Assembly (NCBI GenBank): GCA_037893245.1
Contig: JBAIAA010000513.1
Span: 248,001 to 312,000 of the forward strand
Direction: 5' to 3'
DNA from: Crossaster papposus
Lineage: Eukaryota > Echinodermata > Asteroidea > Velatida > Solasteridae
Length of the DNA: 64,000 nucleotides
The notes beneath the pieces are model-generated. The model was not told the DNA's origin. It made no database searches and saw only the letters and a list, made by a program, of their open reading frames with translations. Position numbers and translations under genes: made by a program. Below, piece after piece: positions 57,950-64,000 of this stretch (positions are counted from its first letter, which is position 1; each line of letters begins with the position of its first letter).

Positions 57950-59400
57950 TTACAGACTATGAAACTTCTCAAAGCATGGTAGTACACACATTGGTTTGTC
58001 ACACTGTTTACAAATCATGCGAGTTTGTTTACGCTTTCCTCTTGTGCTGCAAACAACACAGTTGCGCTTTTAGCCGGCAAAAATTCTTCCAGGATAGTGA
58101 TGAGTCGGAAAGCGGCTGGAACCACGTGACACCTGACTGGCATGCTGAGCTTGGTTGTGCTTCGAAGTGGAAATAAGCTCTTCTATCACCTTCACTCTGA
58201 AATCCAAAGAGGCCAAGTGCTGATTTGTAGGGATGCTGTTGTATACAATGGTAGCATTCACCAAGCAGATGTCAAGAATGGCCACGAAAACTCTTTTCCA
58301 CCATTTCATCGATTTGTGAGGGTGCGAGTAGAACTGACACATTTGTGCTGCGAGATCACTTCCTCCCATGTATTTATTATTATCATTAACGACAGAAGGT
58401 TTTGTGATCGTACGAAGTCCACTCAAACTGTTTTTGCTCCGAATGTCTTTCGTGTCGATATTGCAGTTTCCAACATTTGTGAGAAGAGTTACACGCTTGG
58501 CATCCTGCCAAACGACGCACAGTTGGCCGGCTTTGGTGTAAAACTGGGGGTCAGCACCTCTTATCATGTGTAGCTTTTTGGGGTTCGAAAAATCTGGAAT
58601 CCCCAGTGTGGTCACAGCGTGCAGTTCCACAGGCTCCAAACTTTAACTGTGATAACTTGCAGATGAGAGCTGGGCTTGTGTACCAATTGTCCATGAAAAT
58701 TAAATGTCCCTTATTTTCGAGTCCTATAATTAGGTCGAGGACTACATGCCCAGCAGATGTAATATTAGGTGAGTGGTGTGTTGAAGCATAACCAATGGAG
58801 GATCGACGGGATTCCTTTGATGTGGGCTGGGAGCCGGTGAACACCTTCCAAGCACAGGTATAACCAGCTTCTGACTCGTTTAATGAAAAACATTTTAATC
58901 CCCATTTGGCAGACTTTCGTGGCATGTACTGTTTGAAACCAAGTCGACCTTTGAACTTGATCATTGTCTCATCAGGTGAGAGATTTCGGCCTGGCTTGTA
59001 AATGCGAGGAAAGGATGGCAGTACAATGTCAAGCAGCGGACGGACCTTGGACAGTTTGTCAGGGGGAGCATCTCCAGCTGTCGCGTCGTTGTTGGCAAGG
59101 TGAAAAAAATCGAAGGGTCGCAGTGAATCGATTGCGAGACATGGTCGCCGAATACAGGGGACTTCGCAGAACTTCGGACCTGGACCAGTGCATGCTGTAT
59201 CGAGGCCTTTTGTTGATACCCATGCACAGAAGCAAGGCCACGAATGCCATAATTTCAGGAACAGTATAGTTGGATTCCAGGCCACATCTGCACCCATTGT
59301 TTGGTCTGCGTAGCGATTGGTCTCATCCACCATCAACTCCCACCCTGCTTGGGCGACAGGTGACTGAAATCTTCCGTACAGCCAGTCTCTTCACTGAATT
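57950..59400 (-). pseudogene. piggyBac-family transposase, frameshifted
   Basis: The minus strand encodes, in order, VDETNRYAD, a GIN...MSRNRF block, SPDETMIKFKGRLGFKQYMP (first Asp), FMDNWYTSPAL (second Asp), NKYMGGSDLAAQM (third Asp) and SMKWWKRVF. In another frame follows a C-terminal cysteine-rich domain (NCVVCSTRGKRK...MICKQCDKPMC, stop at 57950). This is the full DDD transposase layout that cuts and pastes at TTAA. At least four frame changes separate these blocks, one at a run of seven T (59102-59108 region) and one near 58630. It is therefore a relic, unless sequencing errors at homopolymers explain some shifts. Confidence 0.88.
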
Positions 59401-59563
59401 TCATCGGTGGACGCTTGCTGTAAGATGCGCTAGCTTTAATCCATCCACACCTGAAATAGGAACATTCAGAAAGGTTAATGGGACACTATTCATTTCACGG
59501 CACATTTTCGTTTAAGGGTAGTATACAACATTAGCTCTTTTTTTCTTCTTTTTTTTGGGGGGT

Positions 59564-59798
59564 GGGGGGGGGGGGGGGGGGGGTGGTTAAACGAATTTAT
59601 CCGGGGTTTAGTGTTTTGGGGGGACGACGTACGTTGGCTGACCATCTTTGGAAATTGCTAAACAATGTCAAGCACACCAGGTGCCCTGATTTCACAGGAT
59701 GCTCGAGACCATTCGTGACTGTCAAATATGGTCATTCATTAAATGAAGTAGTTTGTTTTTTTATTTAAATTCTTTTTTTTTTGGGGGGGGGGGGGGGG
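59564..59798. repeat. Two poly-G tracts (G20 and G16)
   Basis: Runs at 59564-59583 and 59783-59798, each preceded by a poly-T run (TTTTTTTTGGGG). They lie in the presumed intron of the piggyBac relic. Confidence 0.85.
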
Positions 59799-59879
59799 TG
59801 GTCGCAAATGTTGTATTACCTTTAATGACAAACTGTCCTTACAATGCTGTTTTTGGACGCTCGTATCTAGTGTTCCCAC

Positions 59880-59990
59880 TTAAATAAGTCTCCTTTCGTC
59901 AGATGTTGCTACAGGAGATTCATCATCGGACATATCTGAACCGCTATCTGCGAAGATTTCCTCCAAAATATTGGAAGCGTTTTCGGCCAT
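59880..59990 (-). pseudogene. Possible N-terminal exon of the piggyBac transposase
   Basis: Starts MAENASNILEEIFADSGSDM and continues with SDDESP; such acidic, serine-rich N-termini are common in piggyBac transposases. It would be separated from the main part by an intron of about 0.5 kb, with a candidate acceptor CTATTTCAG near 59453. No sequence outside the N-terminus confirms it. Confidence 0.35.
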
Positions 59991-60044
59991 GATGGCAGCT
60001 GAGTGCCGTGGGCATGCATAGTGCTTTTCGCACGCGCGCGTCCA

Positions 60045-60077
<33 letters not shown>

Positions 60078-60788
60078 TTTGAGGCTGTGATTGCGAAACG
60101 CTGTGGTACCGTCCATTCTCAAAATAGGGGAGGGGGGGAATTTTCTCACGCGAAAAATTAAGAGTTGTTGGCATCCAATCTTAACATCTTATCTTTTGTA
60201 GTTGTACAACGTTGTTATTTACCTTAATTTGTATCATCCAATGACAACAATTGTATTGAAAATGAAAAAAGCAGTCGAATTTTTTTTACGTTGACGTACC
60301 GTTGATGCACGTAGAAATAGTGCACAAATACTAAAAAGACGTTGACAAATACCTCCCCTAAAAAGGGCAATAATAATCGATAAATTGTGAAAAATCGTGC
60401 TTCGAACCCACTAATTTGTTTCCATGGATACGTTAAAAAAGGATGTAGCAGTGATATATTGAATTTAAAAAAAATCTGCCTGTGAACCCCTTGCGTTTTA
60501 TCGTGTTGTTTTGGAACGAAAATTGCAGAAAATGACATCTCCCCAAAATAATTCCGTGTAGATCGTGCCTGTGTACCTTGCTTTGCGGACGTTGTATGTA
60601 TCACTGAATTCGGGGAGCGATACACGGAGCAAATTTGTACGTGTTTCAATGGTGCGCTTCGAGGTAGCGATCTATACGTATTTAATTCTGTGAGATGTGT
60701 GGCTCATGAGCGTGGAAGAATGAATGAGATACATTTCAACGTTGGTGGCGCACTATGTTCCCCTCCCCCCCCCCCCCCCCCCCCCCCC
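60045..60788. repeat. Segment bounded by G31 and C24 tracts in inverted order
   Basis: CACGCGCGCGTCCAG then G31 (60045-60075) faces C24 (60765-60788) then AGGCCCTGCGCGCGTCGCG, an inverted arrangement. The right inner part (60600-60764) is the reverse copy of 27485-27690. This may be a mobile unit with homopolymer ends. No ORF inside is supported. Confidence 0.55.
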
Positions 60789-61339
60789 AGGCCCTGCGCG
60801 CGTCGCGCTTTTTCTTTCCGTACCACTAACGCGTCAATTTGCCCGTTTCATTGAAATGGGGCGACTTGAATAGAGACTTTTATAACTTTTTCTATAAGAC
60901 CCTATCTAGTTGATATTAACCAATAATTTGGGTTAATAGAAAAAGGTATAAAAGTCGTGTATACGAAAAACTAGGGACTGTATACAATTAACTAGGGACT
61001 GTATCCATTAATTTTGGTGAATTATGGCTGTCAACGTCGTTGGTCTTCATACTAGTTGGGTCATCTGGAACAATTCCGTGACCGTGGAGAGCAAAGGTTC
61101 GTTTCTAAGTGGGTTTGTCTTCTATGAAGGTTATATAACAAATCTAGCGGGGGTGTCCCTCGCGAAAGTGTGGGCGGAATCCGTGAGAGTCAAAAATTCA
61201 AAATGGCCGCTGTCGGCCATTTTGAAAAATATTATTTTGATCGGTTTAGCCTCTTTTGCTGTTCAATATATGGTTTATAAGGTTGTTGGGGTCAAGGAAC
61301 TCATATCTGATGATGATTTAATGATTTGACCTATTTTTG
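60789..61339. other. Non-coding stretch
   Basis: The 101-codon open frame at 61024-61329 has no recognisable motif and lies next to the AAGATGGCGGCC array; I do not call it a gene. Confidence 0.35.
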
Positions 61340-61850
61340 ACCTTCATATTCAAGATGGCGGCCAAAAATGGCCGCCAAAAATGGTGAAATCATACAAAAT
61401 CAAAACTAATATCTAAAAAATATGATCAATTAGTAAAATAGCAATTGGGATTTCATTCCCTGGATGGTAGTAGCTAATTTTCAGTAGTTCAGTTATGTTT
61501 TCATATTAAAAACATCCCAATTGGCCGTCTAAAATGGCCTCCAAAATTAATAAAATAACAGAAAACCGCATATACCACCTCAAAAATGTGTCATATCGTT
61601 TTAAAAAATACCTTTGGATTTGACTCAATGGTTATTAGTAACTAATTTCTGGCAATTAGGTTTTATTACCATTAAAACAATCCAAGATGGTGTCCAAAAT
61701 GGCCACCAAATAGGTAAAATGAATATAACGTATCAACCATTTGAACATTGGGTAAAATAAACTTTGGGATTTGGTTCCTTGGCCATCAGTAACTATAGAA
61801 CTACAAAGATGGTGGCAACAATGGCTGCAAAAATGGGTAAATAAAAACTT
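61340..61850 (+). repeat. Degenerate tandem array around CAAGATGGCGGCCAAAATGG
   Basis: Units start near 61352, 61507, 61681 and 61804 (spacing 155, 174 and 123 bp). Each has the palindromic GGCCGCC...GGCCACC core followed by AAAATAGGTAAAAT-like sequence. Related motifs occur at 45252 and 50947. Confidence 0.65.
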
Positions 61851-62114
61851 CAACAATTATAATTTAGGTTACATGTACATCTTACAAAGTGGCCAAGGAA
61901 TTAAAGTTGGTGGTTCATGGTTATCTTCTCTATGGAAGTGCACTACATTTACCCCAGACAGAGTTGCACTTAGCAATGTTTGACTGAAGTAATAACAATC
62001 GCGATTAGAATTTGAAGAACAATTTCCGAATGAGAAGAAACAGGTGAAATCCTTTAATATTATCTTTTTGCTCATTCCGTTCTATTTGTATTGCTCTATT
62101 CCAACACTATTAGG

Positions 62115-63786
62115 TAACTTTTAATGTGTTAATAATAACTTAATTCCACAAAATAATAATAATTTGCTCTTAATCACAATTTACATTGACAACAACAATT
62201 TTCTTTTTAATATTTTGTACACGCTCTACTAGACGTCATTGGGCAGGAAGATTAAATGTTGTTCCACAAAAACGGGTCCTTGGTGCCTAACGATTGAGAG
62301 GTGTAGAGATGTTATAACTTTATTAAGATGAAGCTTATTTTAATTCTTCCAAATAGGCACTTTGGGAGACAAATTAGCGATAGTTTTGATTCACTTGGGA
62401 GACAGTGGCACTTAGGACAGTGACATTTAAGTGTCTCCCTAAGTGTCTAGCTACCCCACAAAACGATATTTGGGAGTTATTTTTGCTTGGAGAAGACAGA
62501 TTTGGGTCTAAATAGCATAAATATGAAATTTCGTGGAAAAAGCTCCAGGTAAAAACGGGTTAGGTTACAATAAAGATTGTGCACGACTCTATGGGATTGT
62601 CTCCCAAAGTGCCCATTTGGAGGTAATATAAGACCTAGTGTTGTTATGAATATATCAGCGTTCCTTTCAAAGAACAATTATATATTCAGAGGCAGTGTAT
62701 TTTGTTTTCAAATTATACATCAGAGCACACAAATGATATTTAATGAGATTGTACACAGATAAAGTGTCGAATTTAACGAATATCGGTGAATTTAACGAAT
62801 AGCGTTTTCATCACCATGATCGCGTGTTTTGGTTTTATCAACAGAAACAAATAATAATAATTAATAAGAACCCGAATTTTACCTTATCCTGAAACTTGGT
62901 CAAACACAAGTTTGTTGTTTATTCATATCCGCATCGCACACACACTTCACGACATGAACAAGATGGCTGTCCACACGTTCAAACGATACCTGTCCCGAAA
63001 GGATGTCCGAGAAAGCCACCACCTTTCCTTGGATGATTTCGGTTTTACACACCTAATGTACTTCTACTTTCTTCAAGAAACAGTGCATTTTCCCGTTTTA
63101 TGGCGTACAAGTGGCAATCGAGTATGGTACTTATCTCTATTTGAAAAGTCCTATTATATAATTCGGTTTGGCTGGTCATTTTTGTATTTATATCTTGGGG
63201 TGTCACACAGTTTGCTCGTTCACTTTGGAGGCGTCCGCCCAAGGTGTCATGTTCATCTTGCAGCTGCTGAGGGCGCCTTTCCGGTTGGACCTCGATGTGA
63301 AGACAGGCTGTCTTGTTCTTATTAATTATTGTTATTTGTTTCTGTTGATAAAACCAAAACACGCGATCATGGTGATGAAAACGCTATTCGTTAAATTCAC
63401 CGATATTCGTTAAATTCGACACTTTATCTGTGTACAATCTCGATAAATATCATTTGTGTGCTCTGATGTATAATTTGAAAACAAAATACACTGCCTCTGA
63501 ATATATAATTGTTCTTTGCAAGGAACGCTGATATATTCATAACAACACTAGGTCTTAAAATAAGCTTTATCTTAATAAAGTTATAACATCTCTACACCTC
63601 TCAATCGTTAGGCACCAAGGACCCGTTTTTTGTGGAACAGCATTTAATCTTCCTGCCCAATGACGTCTATTAGAGCGTGTACAAAATATTAAAAAGAAAA
63701 TTGTTGTTGTCAATGAAAATTGTGATTAAGAGCAAATTATTATTATTATTTTGTGGAATTAAGTTATTATTAACACATTAAAAGTT
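62115..63786. mobile_element. Large foldback element of about 1.7 kb
   Basis: TAACTTTTAATGTGTTAATA begins it and TATTAACACATTAAAAGTTA ends it. Arms pair from 62115 to about 62875 and from about 63312 to 63786, with a MITE inserted in the left arm. AGG precedes the left end and follows the right end, a possible 3-bp target duplication. The loop (62876-63311) has open frames on both strands without recognisable motifs. Confidence 0.8.
62349..62620. mobile_element. 272-bp MITE nested in the left arm
   Basis: CCAAATAGGCACTTTGGGAG and CTCCCAAAGTGCCCATTTGG are the inverted ends. It is missing from the matching place in the right arm (63550-63560), proving insertion. It shares AGGTAAAAACGGGTTAGG with the insertion at 36829-37105. 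Confidence 0.8.
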
Positions 63787-64000
63787 AAGGATGTGATTTA
63801 TTAATATTTATTTGGTCATGAATTCATGAAATTAATGTATTCATATGTATTGTTTTGTTATTATTATCTACCTGGTTAATCATGAATTGTATAATTAAAT
63901 GTATTTTTGTGATGGGGGCAGACCTAGTATATAGTACAAGCTTCGGTTTCTTGTCTGACCATCCCCATACTAATATTAAGGTTCTGTTAAAGTGTTTATA
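63787..64000. other. Window end, nothing recognised
   Basis: AT-rich sequence without ORFs or repeats that I can identify. Confidence 0.4.

Noticed and set aside
59880-60174. Proline-rich ORFs
   Set aside because: The proline run is the translation of the G31 homopolymer on the minus strand. Only the part from 59990 downward is considered as a possible piggyBac N-terminus.
61024-61329. 101-codon ORF with hydrophobic stretches
   Set aside because: No family motif, no splice context, and it abuts the AAGATGGCGGCC repeat array.
62912-63325. 137-codon ORF in the loop of the last foldback element
   Set aside because: Unrecognised, with an equally long frame on the opposite strand (63045-63362), which argues for chance open frames in a GC-richer loop.

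Overview
This is a eukaryotic, repeat-rich window, probably from a marine invertebrate deuterostome. That guess is an inference: the genes are animal-type, the genes have several introns, the sequence is AT-rich, the palindrome TACATGTA recurs, and the transposon mix (piggyBac-like, hAT-like, BEL/Pao, Penelope-like, LINE, tRNA-SINE) is typical of such genomes. Nothing looks bacterial, and no CRISPR array or operon is present.

Layout. Positions 1-8.6 kb hold a possible last exon of an upstream gene (118-291), then small terminal-inverted-repeat (TIR) elements. Positions 8.6-19.3 kb hold a complete plus-strand gene for translation initiation factor eIF5: nine coding exons, 420 codons. Its leader has three weak-context upstream ORFs. 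A fresh 1,047-bp tandem duplication overlaps the 5' end of exon 2. Positions 19.4-38.8 kb contain no recognisable host gene. They hold back-to-back foldback elements: two TTAA-flanked ones that share a TTAA (23383-27176 and 27181-31854), then two TA-flanked ones (34485-37400 and 37491-38732). The second TTAA element carries a roughly 53-bp minisatellite and a small CCHC zinc-knuckle ORF. Positions 38.9-52.9 kb hold a complete minus-strand CYP2-clan cytochrome P450: five coding exons, 495 codons. Its introns contain a broken BEL/Pao retrotransposon, a Penelope-like GIY-YIG fragment, a LINE fragment and a tRNA-SINE. Positions 53-64 kb hold a LINE fragment, tandem repeats, a frameshifted piggyBac transposase with its three catalytic aspartates and Cys-rich tail, several long poly-G/poly-C tracts, and another large palindrome (62115-63786).

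How the parts relate. eIF5 is a housekeeping translation factor and the P450 is a membrane mono-oxygenase; nothing links them functionally. The strongest theme is the mobile DNA. At least nine insertions from several unrelated families are flanked by TTAA, and twice two insertions share one TTAA. A piggyBac-family transposase relic lies in the same window. All exon joins were deduced by eye from GT-AG sites, reading phase and family knowledge; no database search was run.
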